From assembly GCF_014208105.1 (NCBI RefSeq), contig NZ_JACHMQ010000001.1:6386001-6450000 (forward strand): DNA of 64,000 nt, in the 5' to 3' direction. A program made the translations under genes and the position numbers. Below, piece by piece: positions 1 through 10,813 of the stretch (position 1 is its first letter; each line of letters begins with the position of its first letter). This stretch comes from Actinomadura coerulea (lineage in GTDB: Bacteria; Actinomycetota; Actinomycetes; Streptosporangiales; Streptosporangiaceae). Under the pieces are notes generated by a model, which ran no database searches, was not told the DNA's origin, and worked only from the letters and a program-made list of their open reading frames with translations.

Positions 1-1523
<1,523 letters not shown>

Positions 1524-1637
1524 GTTTCTCGTCCTCCGTCGTATCCGGTGTTATCGCAGCCCCGGTCGCCCCCGAGGCGCGGCCGGTTGAGTCTTCTGCC
1601 CGCTAGGTTGCCCGGCGATCCCATCCTTGTCAAATGA

Positions 1638-1658
1638 CTTGAGTCGGCCGGACTCAAC
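1638..1658 (-). promoter_or_regulatory. HAIR element (HspR operator) upstream of dnaK
   Basis: CTTGAGT, seven bases, ACTCAAC. The known HspR-associated inverted repeat is CTTGAGT-N7-ACTCAAG, so only one base differs. Its position upstream of dnaK fits autoregulated heat-shock control by HspR, whose gene would lie beyond the left edge. Confidence 0.92.
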
Positions 1659-1853
1659 TTTGCTGACGACCTCTACAACAGGACGAGTGAGCGCCCTATT
1701 CCGGTTCCCGGCACGGGTCCGACGGCGCGGAGATCGCCTGGACGGAGGAGAACGGCCCCCGCGGCCGTCCCTCGGCAGGAGGAGCCTTCCCGGGAGCCCA
1801 GGGACCCCGGTATGACGGCGGCGCCACGTCCCGACCGTGGACCGGGCGGTCTC

Positions 1854-2528
1854 TCAGAGCGGGTCGGGGCGGCGGCCCGGGACGACGATGCCGTGCTCGT
1901 AGGCCAGCACGACGGCCTGGACGCGGTCGCGCAGGTGGAGCTTGGCGAACACGCTGCCGACGTGGCTCTTGACGGTGGCCTCGGTGACGACGAGCCGCGC
2001 CGCGATCTCCTGGTTCGACAGGCCCTGGGCCACGAGCAGGAGCATCTCGCGCTCGCGGGGGGTCAGCGCGGTCAGCAGGTCCGGTGACGGCCGGATCGGG
2101 TCGGTGCGGTCGGCGTAGTCCTCGATCAGACGGCGGGTGATCGACGGGGACAGCAGCGCGTCGCCCTGGTGGACGACGCGGATCGCCTCCAGGAGCCGCT
2201 CGCGGGGCGCGTCCTTCAGCAGGAACCCCGACGCCCCGGCGCGCAGCGCGCCGAACACGTACTCGTCGAGGTCGTAGGTGGTGAGGATCAGCACGCGGGG
2301 CGGACGGTCCGCGGCGGTGAGGCGGGCGGTGGCCTCGACGCCGTCCATCCGCGGCATCCGGACGTCCATCAGGACGACGTCGGGGCGCAGCTCCGCCGCC
2401 CGCACGAGGGCCTCCCGGCCGTCCGCGGCCTCGCCGACGACCTCCATGCCGTCCTGGGTCTGCAGGAACAGCCGGAAACCGATCCGGATCAGCTCCTGGT
2501 CGTCGACGATCATGATCCGGACGGTCAC
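1854..2528 (-). CDS. NarL/FixJ-type response regulator
   Basis: A 224-residue DNA-binding response regulator. The receiver domain begins MTVRIMIVDDQELIR; Asp55 in VVLMDVRMP is the expected phosphorylation site. The C-terminal LuxR-type helix-turn-helix covers about residues 150-215 (LTPREREMLLLVAQG, then TEATVKSHV). It starts with GTG and overlaps the stop of the upstream kinase gene by 4 bases (GTGA), so the two are translationally coupled. It is the last gene of a four-gene set (ABC ATPase, permease, kinase, regulator) and probably controls that exporter. The inducing signal is unknown. Confidence 0.95.
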   Translation of the reverse strand: MTVRIMIVDDQELIRIGFRLFLQTQDGMEVVGEAADGREALVRAAELRPDVVLMDVRMPRMDGVEATARLTAADRPPRVLILTTYDLDEYVFGALRAGASGFLLKDAPRERLLEAIRVVHQGDALLSPSITRRLIEDYADRTDPIRPSPDLLTALTPREREMLLLVAQGLSNQEIAARLVVTEATVKSHVGSVFAKLHLRDRVQAVVLAYEHGIVVPGRRPDPL

Positions 2529-3646
2529 GCCCGCCCCCCGACCGGCAGCCGCGCCGCGACCCGGAACCCGCCGCCGGGGGCCCGGCCCGTCTCCAGCTCG
2601 CCGCCGAGCACCGCGACCCGCTCCCGCATCCCCACCAGGCCGTGCCCGCCGGGGCCCGGCTCGCCGGTCGCCGTCCCGTCGTCCTGCACGCGCACCTCCA
2701 GGTCCGCCCCGCCGTAGAACAGCCTCACCGTGACCAGTGTCGCCCCGGCGTGCTTCAGCGCGTTGGTCAACGCCTCCTCGATGATCCGGTAGGCGGACAG
2801 CTCCACCCCGCTCGGCAGGTCCAGCGGCTCCCCGGTGATCTCGAGCCGGACCGGCAGCCCCGCCGCGCGGTAGCCGGCGACCAGATCGTCCAGGTCCGCC
2901 AGTGAGGGCTGCGGTCGCGTCTCCGCCGCCTCCCGCCCCCGCAGCAGGACGAGGATCCTGCGCAACTCGGCCAGGCTCTGCTCGGCGCTGGCCTCCACCT
3001 GCTCCAGCGTCCGCGCGGCCACCCGAGGTTCGGTCTCCAGGACGTCGCGGGCGCCGCGGACCCCGATCAGCATCACCGTCACCGAGTGGGCGACGATGTC
3101 GTGCAGTTCGCGGGCGATCGCGCCGCGTTCGCGCTGCGCCGCGATCAGGTCGAGCTGCTCCCGCTCGCGTTCCAGGGTCGCGGCCCGGTCCTCCACCGCC
3201 TGGACGTAGCGGCGGCGCGTCCGCATGTAGGCGCCCAGCGCCCACGCCCCGATCGACACTGGCGGGCTGCAGACGTTGTCGACCTCCAGGAACACGGCCA
3301 CTGGTGCCAGCACCGCGAGCGAGACGCGCCGGTCGCGTGTCTCGGCGAGCGACCACAGCGCGACGACGGCCGGCGCGCCTCCGGGCGAGTACCCGGCCGC
3401 GGTCACCACGGCCGCCGACGCGACCGCCACCGCTGTCACCGCCACCCCGAACCGGCGGCGGGCCAGCAGCACCGCACCGGTGAGGACGGTCACCGCGATC
3501 GGTAGGGGCACGGCCTCGGTGCCGTCGTTGAACAGCAGCCCCACCTCCACGATGACCGCCGCCGCGGCGAGCACGACGTCGAACAGCACCGGGCGGTGCG
3601 CGGCCCGCAGGCCCCGCACCACCCGGATCCTCGCCGCCGTGTTCAC
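2525..3646 (-). CDS. NarL-family membrane sensor histidine kinase
   Basis: A 373-residue sensor kinase of the DesK/HisKA_3 class. The N-terminal half (about residues 20-150) holds four or five hydrophobic segments and no large extracytoplasmic loop, suggesting it senses the membrane or an intramembrane ligand. The dimerisation/phosphoacceptor box is IARELHDIVAHSVTV with His182. A HATPase N-box (IIEEALTNALKHAG) follows near residue 285, then a glycine-rich lid. The GTG start overlaps the permease stop (GTGA), and the 3' end overlaps the response regulator. Such kinases often respond to cell-envelope stress or membrane-active compounds; here that is inference. Confidence 0.93.
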   Translation of the reverse strand: MNTAARIRVVRGLRAAHRPVLFDVVLAAAAVIVEVGLLFNDGTEAVPLPIAVTVLTGAVLLARRRFGVAVTAVAVASAAVVTAAGYSPGGAPAVVALWSLAETRDRRVSLAVLAPVAVFLEVDNVCSPPVSIGAWALGAYMRTRRRYVQAVEDRAATLEREREQLDLIAAQRERGAIARELHDIVAHSVTVMLIGVRGARDVLETEPRVAARTLEQVEASAEQSLAELRRILVLLRGREAAETRPQPSLADLDDLVAGYRAAGLPVRLEITGEPLDLPSGVELSAYRIIEEALTNALKHAGATLVTVRLFYGGADLEVRVQDDGTATGEPGPGGHGLVGMRERVAVLGGELETGRAPGGGFRVAARLPVGGRA

Positions 3647-4362
3647 GCCAGGTCACGCCGTCGTTCGCACACGACAGCGACCAGTACCGCGAGCATCGTC
3701 CAGACCGCGAACACCGCCCCGGCCTGCGCGACCGTGAGGGTCGTGTTGTGGCTCCCGCCGGTCATGATGTCCACCGCGCCGAACGGCGAGAGGTTCGCCT
3801 CCCGCTCCCACGCCCCGCTCACCAGGGGCTGCACCACCAGGGCCAGGATCAGCAGGACCACCGCGCCGACGACCGGCCCGCGGATCAGCGCACCGAGCGC
3901 CGCGCCCAGCACCGTCGCCAGCACGAGCGCCGCGACGTTGCCCGCCACGACCTCGGCGACCTGGCCGGACGTCAGGTCCGGGCCCGGCCGGCCGGCCAGC
4001 AGCGGCAGCGCCACGCCGACCGCGACCGCGTTGACCAGCAGCGCGAGCCCGAGGCCGGTCAGCGCGTACGCCGCGATCCGCACCGCCAGGACGGTTCCGC
4101 GGCCGCGCCGGGCCACCAGCGCCGTGGGCGCGGCGGTCCGGTGGCGGTACTCGCCCGCCGCGCCGACCAGGCCCCACAGCAGCAGGAGGACCGGGAACCC
4201 CGCCATCGCCTCCTTCTTCTCCGCCACCTCGTCGATCGTTCCCGACGCCACGGCGACGAGCACCGCGTTCAGGGCGGCGAAGGCCGTCCCCCCGGCCGCG
4301 AACCCCCACACGGCACGGGTCGTCACCGACTTGAGCAGTTCCCCTCGAAGCAGGCCGATCAT
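3643..4362 (-). CDS. ABC-2-type exporter permease
   Basis: A 239-residue integral membrane protein with about six transmembrane helices and little else. It opens with the amphipathic MIGLLRGELLKSVTTR typical of ABC-2 permeases. It pairs with the ATPase gene just upstream through an ATGA overlap, and its stop overlaps the kinase start. The pair probably forms a homodimeric exporter. The substrate cannot be read from the sequence; a lantibiotic, another antibiotic or a lipid are common in this arrangement. Confidence 0.88.
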   Translation of the reverse strand: MIGLLRGELLKSVTTRAVWGFAAGGTAFAALNAVLVAVASGTIDEVAEKKEAMAGFPVLLLLWGLVGAAGEYRHRTAAPTALVARRGRGTVLAVRIAAYALTGLGLALLVNAVAVGVALPLLAGRPGPDLTSGQVAEVVAGNVAALVLATVLGAALGALIRGPVVGAVVLLILALVVQPLVSGAWEREANLSPFGAVDIMTGGSHNTTLTVAQAGAVFAVWTMLAVLVAVVCERRRDLA

Positions 4363-5078
4363 CGCTCCACGCCTCCGGTCAGTTCGAGGAACACGTCCTC
4401 CAGCGACTCGACCTCACCGATCGGCCCCTGGTGCACCAGCCTGCCCTGGTCGATGACGACCACGTCGTCGACCGTCTTCGACGCCTCCGCGAGCAGGTGA
4501 CTGGACAGCAGCACCGTGCGGCCCTTCGCCGCCCTGTCCCGCAGCATCGTCCGGAGCCAGCGGATCCCCTGCGGGTCCAGCCCGTTGGCCGGCTCGTCCA
4601 GCACCAGGATCTCCGGGTCGCCCAGCAGTGCGGCGGCGAGCCCGAGCCGCTGCCGCATCCCGAGCGAGAAGCCGCCGACCCGGCGGCCCGCCGCCCGGGT
4701 CAGCTCGGCGGTCTCCAGGACCTCCTCGACGCGGCTCCGCGGCAGCCCCGCCGACAGCGCCAGCGCCCGCAGATGCGCGCGGGCCGACCGGCCGGGGTGC
4801 GCGCCGCACGGCTCGATGTGGACGCCCATCCGGCGCGCGTCCGGCACCATCGAGGCCACCGGCGCCCCCAGGACCGACACCGTGCCCGCCGACGGCCGCG
4901 CCAGCCCCACGACGGCCTTCATCGCCGTCGTCTTGCCCGCGCCGTTCGGGCCGAAGAAGCCCGTCACCGCCCCCGGCCGGACGGTGAACGTCAGATCGTC
5001 GACCACCGTGCGCCGGCCGTAGCGCTTCGACAGCCCCTCCACCCTGATCGCCGGGGTGGCCTCAGTCCGTGTTGTCAT
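4359..5078 (-). CDS. ABC exporter ATP-binding subunit
   Basis: A 239-residue ABC ATPase. Walker A is GPNGAGKTT, the signature region is FSLGMRQRLGLA, Walker B is EILVLDEPANGLDP, and the switch His lies in LLSSHLL. The start is set at the ATG giving MTTRTEATPAIRVEGLSKRYG, since the frame further upstream has no ABC-like sequence. It overlaps the permease start by four bases (ATGA). As first gene of the operon it should be expressed from the 5079-5275 region shared with the divergent protease. It resembles drug or bacteriocin exporter ATPases of the CcmA/BcrA type. Confidence 0.93.
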   Translation of the reverse strand: MTTRTEATPAIRVEGLSKRYGRRTVVDDLTFTVRPGAVTGFFGPNGAGKTTAMKAVVGLARPSAGTVSVLGAPVASMVPDARRMGVHIEPCGAHPGRSARAHLRALALSAGLPRSRVEEVLETAELTRAAGRRVGGFSLGMRQRLGLAAALLGDPEILVLDEPANGLDPQGIRWLRTMLRDRAAKGRTVLLSSHLLAEASKTVDDVVVIDQGRLVHQGPIGEVESLEDVFLELTGGVER

Positions 5079-5275
5079 GGGGCCCAGCCTCGGCCCCCCG
5101 CGTCTCCCGGTCATCCGACCACGGTCGAGACCCGTTCTCCGACCGCGGCATGAGTCTCCTCGCCGGCCGGCTCCGACCGGGGCCCGCCGAGCCGCCCGCC
5201 GTGAAGCCGATCGGCCGCTGCGGATGATCAACATCGACCGTCCCATCGCGGGACGGCGATGGCAGAGGAGACTCG

Positions 5276-8200
5276 ATGACGCACAGACGCCGGAGCCGGG
5301 CCCTGCTCGGCCTCCTGACGGCGGCCGGGGCGCTGGCCGCGGTCCCGCCGCCCGCCCACGCCGCGCCGAGCCCGGCGGGCGGCTTGGACACCCGCGGCTC
5401 CTGGCAGGTGACCCTGCTGACCGGGGACGTCGTCGCCGTCCGGACGGTCAAGGGCAGGCCCCCGCTCGTCTCGGTGACCCCCGCACCCGGCCGGGAGAAG
5501 CGCTCGTTCCGCAAGGAGGTCCGTCCGAACGGGCACGTCGTGGTCGTCCCGATCGACGTCGCCGGACTGGTCGGCCGGGTGGTCGACCCGGGGCTGTTCG
5601 ACGTCACCGCTCTGATCGCGCAGGGCTACGACGACGCCCGCAGCGCGGACCTGCCGCTGATCGTCCAGCACGACGAGGGCGTCCGCTCCCTGCCGGCGCT
5701 CGGCGGGACGCTCGACAAGACGCGCGACCTGCCGAGCATCGGCGCCGTCGCCGTGCGGCAGCCCAAGGGCGACGCGAGCGCCCTCGGCAGGAGACTGGCC
5801 GGGATGCGCGGCCCTTCCCCGAAGGCGACGGGCGGGATCCGGCACATCTGGCTGGACGGCAAGGTCGAGGCGACCCTCGCCCCGACCGCCCCCGCGCCCG
5901 CGCTCGCGCCCGCCGCGGCGCCCGCGACAGGCCGGCTCGACCGCAACCTGCGGCAGGTCGGCGCGCCCGAGGCCTGGCGCGCCGGATACACCGGCAAGGG
6001 CGCCAAGGTCGCCGTCCTGGACACGGGCGTGGACGCCGGGCACCCCGACCTCAAGGGCCGCATCGCCGAGACGCGGAACTTCTCCGAGTCGGCCGACACC
6101 GCCGACCGGTTCGGGCACGGCACGCACGTCGCCTCGACCGTCGCCGGAACGGGCGCCGCCTCGGACGGGCGGCGCAGGGGCGTCGCCCCGGACGCGGACC
6201 TGCTGATCGGCAAGGTCCTCGACGACGAGGGCTCCGGCACCGACTCCAGCGTGATCGCCGGGATGGAGTGGGCGGCGCCGCGCGCCGACGTCGTCAACAT
6301 GAGCCTCGGCGGCGCCCCCACCGACGGCACGGACCCCCTCTCGCTGGCCCTGAACGACCTGACGAAGGAGCACGGGACGCTGTTCGTCGTCGCGGCGGGC
6401 AACGACGGCCTCGTCGGGTCGGTCGGCTCGCCCGGCACGGCCGACGCCGCGCTGACCGTCGGCGCGGTCGACGCCCGCGACCGGCTCGCGGAGTTCTCCA
6501 GCCGGGGGCCGCGCGGGCACGCCGCCAAACCGGAGATCGTCGCACCGGGCGTCGACGTCGTCGCGGCCCGCGCCGAGGGCACCGCCATGGGCACCCCGAC
6601 CGGGGCGGCCTACACGAAGGCGTCCGGGACGTCGATGGCCGCGCCGCACGTCGCCGGCGCCGCCGCGCTGCTCGCCGCGAAGCACCCGGACTGGGAGCCG
6701 TCCCGCCTCAAGGCCGCCCTCGTCGGGACGGCCGACCCCGCGACCGGCGGTGACGCCTACGAACGCGGCGCGGGACGCCTCGACGCGGGGGAGGCGGCGA
6801 GCAGCCCCGTCCTCGCCGCGCGGAGCATCGTCGACCTCGGCACGTCACGGTTCCCCGGGCACGGCGCGCTGTCGACGAAGCTCGGCTGGACGTCCCAGTC
6901 GTCCGGCCCTGTCCGCATGCGGTTGAGCGTGGAGGTCGTCGACCGCCGCGGGCGCGCGGCGAACGGCGCCGCGAGCGTCCCGCCGGGCGTGGACGTCCCC
7001 GCGGGCGGCACCGGTGAGGCCACGCTGACCGTGGACGCGGCCGAACTCGCCGACCGTCCCGGCCTTTACTCGGCCGTGGTGACGGCGGAGGGCGGCGGAG
7101 CCGTCCTCCGGACGCCCGTGACGTTCTACGTCGAGCCTCCGTCGCACGACCTCACGATCAAGGCCACGCCGCTGCCCGGCACGGACCCGGCGAACTTCTC
7201 CGCGTCCGCGACGGTGGTGAACCTGGCCGACATGGCGGTGTTCTCCGAGTGGGCCGACGCCACCGGAACGGTGAAGGTCCGCGTCCCCGAAGGCCGCTAC
7301 GCGGTCCTCGGCAACGTGGACGACTTCGGCGACTGGCGTTCGGCCCTCGCCGGGGACCCCGAGGTGGTCGTCGGCGGGCCCACGACCGTCACGCTCGACG
7401 GCGCCGCCGCCGTACGGGTCGGGGCGCGCGTCGAGGGCACCGAGACCGAGCAGGCGATGATGTCCGCGGACATGGTCCGCGACGCCGGCCAGGGGCTGTG
7501 GTGGTACAGCGCGTACTCCTTCGACCCCGCGAACGCGCCGGTGTACGCCCAGCCGATGGACGGCGCCAAGACCGGGACGTTCCACGCGTACACCAACCAC
7601 CGGCTGACCGCGCCCGGCACCGTCTACGACGTCGTCCGACCCCTCGGCAACGGAATCCCCGCCGACCTGACGCACGTGGTGACGGCCGCCGAGCTCAAGC
7701 GGATGGCCCGCGTCGACCAGCGGTTCGCCGCGTTCGACGGGGATCCGGGCATCCCGATGAGCGAGAAGCGCTACGGCATCAGCCCGGAAGGCCTGCTGAC
7801 GTTCGAGGGCGGCGGTGACGTCAAGCCCGGGACGTCCCGTACCGACTACGTCTCGACCGGCCCCGGCCTGCTCTGGGGGGACGAAGGCTTGGTCAAGTTC
7901 GGTGAGGACTTCTGGGTGGACCAGGGCGCCTTCAGCGAGCTGAAGCCGGGTGAGCGGGTCTCCGCCCGCTGGGGCCGCCAGCCGCTTCGGCCCGGACCCT
8001 ACTCGGGTACCGGCGTCACCCCCAGCGGCTGCGCCCGGTACCCCGCGGCCCGCACCGGCCAGAGCATGCGCATCGCGCTCGTCGACCTCCAGACCCGTCC
8101 AGACGGGTTCGACTGCGCCATGCACGAGGTGAAGGGGCACATGGCGCTGTACGCGGGGGAGGAGAAGGTCGGCGAGAAGGACGGCCCGTACGGCGAGTTC

Positions 8201-8650
8201 ACCGTCCCGCCCGGTGAGGCGGAGTACCGGCTGGCGTACGAGAACGACGCGTCGGCGATCCTCCCGGTGTCGACCCGCACCTCGACCTCCTGGACGTTCC
8301 GCTCCCGCGAGCCGCGCGGTGACAGGAGCGTCAACCTCCCGCTTCTGCTCGTCGACTACGACCTGAACCTCGACCTGCGCAACCAGCCGTCCGGCGAGCC
8401 CGCCGTGTTCACCGTCGCGCGGATGGCGGGCTCCGGCGAGGCCGCGGTCACCGGCCTGCGGTTCTGGACGTCCGTGGACGACGGCGAGACCTGGCAGCAC
8501 GTCCAGGTGAGGCCGCTCGGCGGCGGGCGGTTCGGCGCGCCGCTCCCGGCGCCGGTCAAGGGCCAGACCGTGTCGCTGCGCGTCACCGCGAAGGACGCGG
8601 GCGGCAGCGGTATCGACCAGCGCGTCATCCGCGCCTACCGCGTCCGGTAG
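5276..8650 (+). CDS. Large secreted S8 (subtilisin-like) serine protease
   Basis: A 1124-residue exported protease. The ATG follows AGGAG. A signal peptide spans about residues 1-30 (RRR, hydrophobic core, AHAA). A propeptide-like segment runs to about 230. The catalytic triad is Asp249 (VAVLDTGVD), His281 (GHGTHVAS) and Ser453 (GTSMAAPH), with the oxyanion Asn in VVAAGNDG. More than 600 residues follow the peptidase domain, probably beta-sandwich modules for substrate or wall interaction, and the chain is long for the family. It stands alone with its own terminator. The likely role is extracellular protein breakdown; the substrate is unknown. Confidence 0.95.
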   Translation: MTHRRRSRALLGLLTAAGALAAVPPPAHAAPSPAGGLDTRGSWQVTLLTGDVVAVRTVKGRPPLVSVTPAPGREKRSFRKEVRPNGHVVVVPIDVAGLVGRVVDPGLFDVTALIAQGYDDARSADLPLIVQHDEGVRSLPALGGTLDKTRDLPSIGAVAVRQPKGDASALGRRLAGMRGPSPKATGGIRHIWLDGKVEATLAPTAPAPALAPAAAPATGRLDRNLRQVGAPEAWRAGYTGKGAKVAVLDTGVDAGHPDLKGRIAETRNFSESADTADRFGHGTHVASTVAGTGAASDGRRRGVAPDADLLIGKVLDDEGSGTDSSVIAGMEWAAPRADVVNMSLGGAPTDGTDPLSLALNDLTKEHGTLFVVAAGNDGLVGSVGSPGTADAALTVGAVDARDRLAEFSSRGPRGHAAKPEIVAPGVDVVAARAEGTAMGTPTGAAYTKASGTSMAAPHVAGAAALLAAKHPDWEPSRLKAALVGTADPATGGDAYERGAGRLDAGEAASSPVLAARSIVDLGTSRFPGHGALSTKLGWTSQSSGPVRMRLSVEVVDRRGRAANGAASVPPGVDVPAGGTGEATLTVDAAELADRPGLYSAVVTAEGGGAVLRTPVTFYVEPPSHDLTIKATPLPGTDPANFSASATVVNLADMAVFSEWADATGTVKVRVPEGRYAVLGNVDDFGDWRSALAGDPEVVVGGPTTVTLDGAAAVRVGARVEGTETEQAMMSADMVRDAGQGLWWYSAYSFDPANAPVYAQPMDGAKTGTFHAYTNHRLTAPGTVYDVVRPLGNGIPADLTHVVTAAELKRMARVDQRFAAFDGDPGIPMSEKRYGISPEGLLTFEGGGDVKPGTSRTDYVSTGPGLLWGDEGLVKFGEDFWVDQGAFSELKPGERVSARWGRQPLRPGPYSGTGVTPSGCARYPAARTGQSMRIALVDLQTRPDGFDCAMHEVKGHMALYAGEEKVGEKDGPYGEFTVPPGEAEYRLAYENDASAILPVSTRTSTSWTFRSREPRGDRSVNLPLLLVDYDLNLDLRNQPSGEPAVFTVARMAGSGEAAVTGLRFWTSVDDGETWQHVQVRPLGGGRFGAPLPAPVKGQTVSLRVTAKDAGGSGIDQRVIRAYRVR

Positions 8651-8779
8651 CCGGGCCGCGGGCGAGCGGGACGTGCTTCTGCCCGTCGCGCTCGCGATCG
8701 ATGACCGGGTCGTCCGAAGACCGGCTGGACGGACGCCGTGCCGAAGCCGCCCGCGAAGCCGCCCTTCTGACCCGAGGTC

Positions 8780-8820
8780 GCGAACGCCCCCCGCCCGGTG
8801 CCCGGGCGGGGGGCGTTCGC
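8780..8820 (+). terminator. Strong hairpin terminator after the protease
   Basis: A perfect 19-bp stem (8780-8798 with 8802-8820) and a 3-base loop, very GC-rich, with no long T-run. It is typical of high-GC actinobacterial terminators and isolates the protease gene from the sigma-factor operon. Confidence 0.85.
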
Positions 8821-8893
8821 GCGTGAAGGGTGATCGGGGGATCGGTTGAGAGCCGGGTGACCGAGCACTCCCCCCGACGACGAGGATCACTCC

Positions 8894-9532
8894 ATGGCCC
8901 ACCACCACCCGCCGGATCCCGGGTCCCGGTCCGGTGCGGCGCCGGACGCGTCCGGCTCCGACGCCTCGGACGCGGCGGCGATCGTCCGGTCGCGGCGCGA
9001 GCCCGCCGCGTTCGCGGAGATCTTCCACCGGCACTTCACCGCGATCCACGGGTACGCGGCGCGGCGCCTCGGCGTCGACGCGGCTGACGACATCGCCGCC
9101 GAGACCTTCCTCGCCGCCTTCAACAAGCGCGGCCGGTTCGACCCCGACCGCGGCACGGTCCGCCCGTGGCTGTACGGCATCGCGACGCGGCTGATCGGGC
9201 TGCACCGGCGCTCGGAGGGCCGCCGCTACCGGGCGCTGGCGCGCACGCCCGCCGAGCACGTCCAGGACGGCCACGAGGACCGGGTCACGGCCCGCGTCAC
9301 GGCCGGCGGCGCGGGCGCGGACCTCGCCGACGCGCTGGCCCGGCTGCCGCGCGGCGACCGGGACGTGCTGCTGCTGGTGGCGCTGGCCGACCTGACCTAC
9401 GAGGAGGTCGGGCAGGCGCTCGGCCTCAAGACGGGCACCGTCGCGTCCCGCCTGCACCGTGCCCGGCGCCGCCTGAGGGAGTCGCTCGGCGGAACCAATC
9501 CCGCGCTGATCGTTGAGGAGACGCCCGCGTGA
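8894..9532 (+). CDS. ECF-type RNA polymerase sigma factor
   Basis: A 212-residue sigma-70 family protein. Region 2 covers about residues 38-105 (FAEIFHRHFTAIHGYAARRL, then DIAAETFLAAFNKR and RPWLYGIATR). Region 4 covers about 148-200 (LPRGDRDVLLLVALADLTY, then GLKTGTVASRLHRARRRLRE). The ATG sits downstream of GAGGATC. It overlaps the next gene by four bases (GTGA). The partner encodes a single-pass membrane protein, the usual arrangement for ECF sigma factors paired with CU044_5270-type proteins. The signal and regulon are unknown. Confidence 0.93.
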   Translation: MAHHHPPDPGSRSGAAPDASGSDASDAAAIVRSRREPAAFAEIFHRHFTAIHGYAARRLGVDAADDIAAETFLAAFNKRGRFDPDRGTVRPWLYGIATRLIGLHRRSEGRRYRALARTPAEHVQDGHEDRVTARVTAGGAGADLADALARLPRGDRDVLLLVALADLTYEEVGQALGLKTGTVASRLHRARRRLRESLGGTNPALIVEETPA

Positions 9533-10752
9533 ACGAGATCGACATGAACGAGACGGCCCGGGTCCGGCGGCTGCTGGGCGAGCCGCCGCCCCCGTCGGCG
9601 GAGGCGTCGGCGCGGGCGCTGGCGAGGCTGGAGGAGGCGATGGCGCCGGGCGGGAGGCACGTCCGCCCGGCCGGGGCGGGACGGCGGCGCTTCGGCCGGC
9701 CGTTCCAGCTGGGCGTGGGGCTCGTCGCCGCCGGGACCGCGGCGGCCGTGGCCATCGTGGTCGCCGGCCAGGGCTCACCGGATTCGCCGGGCGGGCCGCC
9801 CGCGGCCGTCGACCTCGGCCGGCAGGCGGTGCTCGTGGCGGCGGACAAGGCCGCCGAGCAGCCCACGGGCAACTACTGGTCGGCCGAGAGGATCAGCGGC
9901 CAGGCCTACGTGGTGCGGGCGAGGACGGGAACGTACGCGATCTTCGGTGCGCACGACGAGACGTTCTTCTGGGCCGGTGCGCGCAAGGGCATGGGCGAGG
10001 CGTACTACGCCCGTGACCTGCCGGCCCGTCCGCAGACCCCGCAGGACGAGGCGCTGTGGCGCAAGGCCGGGTCGCCGTCGGACATCCGCGTCTGGTCCAA
10101 CGACCACTACTCCACCTACAGCACCAAGGCGACGAAGTGGCGCTCGGAAGGCCCCGAGGTCGGCGTCGACCCGGAGGGCGGCGGAGAGTTCCTGGACAAG
10201 TCGGTCGAGGAGCTGCGGAACCTGCCGACCGACCCGGCCGAGCTGGCCGAGATGTTCCTGAGCGACGACGCGATGGCGGGCGGCCTGAACCCGGGCTCCA
10301 AGCGGGGGACGGCCGAGGCGCTGCGGGCGAAGCCGGGGGTGATCGCCACTCTGAAGATCATGCGGGTGTCGGGGCTCCTCGGCACCCCGCTCCCGCCGAA
10401 GGTCCGGTCGGGCCTGATGAAGGCGCTGGCCGCGCAGCCGGGCGTCCATGCGATCGGCGGCGTCACCGACCCGCTGGGCCGCCGGGGCGTCGCGCTGGCG
10501 TCCGGCGACCGCGCCGTCACGGTCACCGCGGACTACGGCACGCCGAGGGCCGAGCAGGGGACCTACCGCTACCGCCAGGCGATCGTCTTCGACGAGCGGA
10601 CCGGCGCGCTGCTGTCGCGGCAGGCCGTGCTGACCGAGCCCGGCGGCCCGTACGCGCGGATGAAGCCCGGTTTCGTCATCGAGTACCAGGCGGTCCGCTC
10701 GGCGGGGTGGAGCGACGCCAAGCCGAAGCCGCCCGCGGAGCTGCCCTTCTGA
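9529..10752 (+). CDS. CU044_5270-family membrane protein paired with the ECF sigma factor
   Basis: A 407-residue protein. A short N-terminal cytoplasmic part (VRRLLGEPPPPS, EASARALARLEEA) precedes one transmembrane helix at about residues 60-80 (FQLGVGLVAAGTAAAVAIVV). A long extracytoplasmic domain follows, with the YWSAERISGQAY motif region and a conserved C-terminal part. The GTG start is coupled to the sigma stop and preceded by GAGGAG. The family is regularly found beside ECF sigma genes in Streptosporangiales and may act as an anti-sigma or sensor. No zinc-binding HxxxCxxC anti-sigma motif is visible, so the mechanism is open. Confidence 0.85.
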   Translation: MNEIDMNETARVRRLLGEPPPPSAEASARALARLEEAMAPGGRHVRPAGAGRRRFGRPFQLGVGLVAAGTAAAVAIVVAGQGSPDSPGGPPAAVDLGRQAVLVAADKAAEQPTGNYWSAERISGQAYVVRARTGTYAIFGAHDETFFWAGARKGMGEAYYARDLPARPQTPQDEALWRKAGSPSDIRVWSNDHYSTYSTKATKWRSEGPEVGVDPEGGGEFLDKSVEELRNLPTDPAELAEMFLSDDAMAGGLNPGSKRGTAEALRAKPGVIATLKIMRVSGLLGTPLPPKVRSGLMKALAAQPGVHAIGGVTDPLGRRGVALASGDRAVTVTADYGTPRAEQGTYRYRQAIVFDERTGALLSRQAVLTEPGGPYARMKPGFVIEYQAVRSAGWSDAKPKPPAELPF

Positions 10753-10775
10753 ACCGGTCCTCGACCGGCCCGCGC

Positions 10776-10813
10776 CGCAGGCCTCCCGTCCGCTACCGGG
10801 CGGGGGGCCTGCG
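10776..10813. terminator. Bidirectional hairpin between convergent genes
   Basis: A 17-bp stem with two G-T wobbles and a 4-base loop. It overlaps the stop codon and last residues of the TetR gene on the minus strand and lies 23 bases past the plus-strand gene, so it can serve both convergent transcripts. Confidence 0.75.

Noticed and set aside
6845..9778. Very long minus-strand open frame opposite the protease and sigma factor
   Set aside because: It is the GC-rich antisense shadow of well-supported genes, has no family motif and would span the 8780 terminator.
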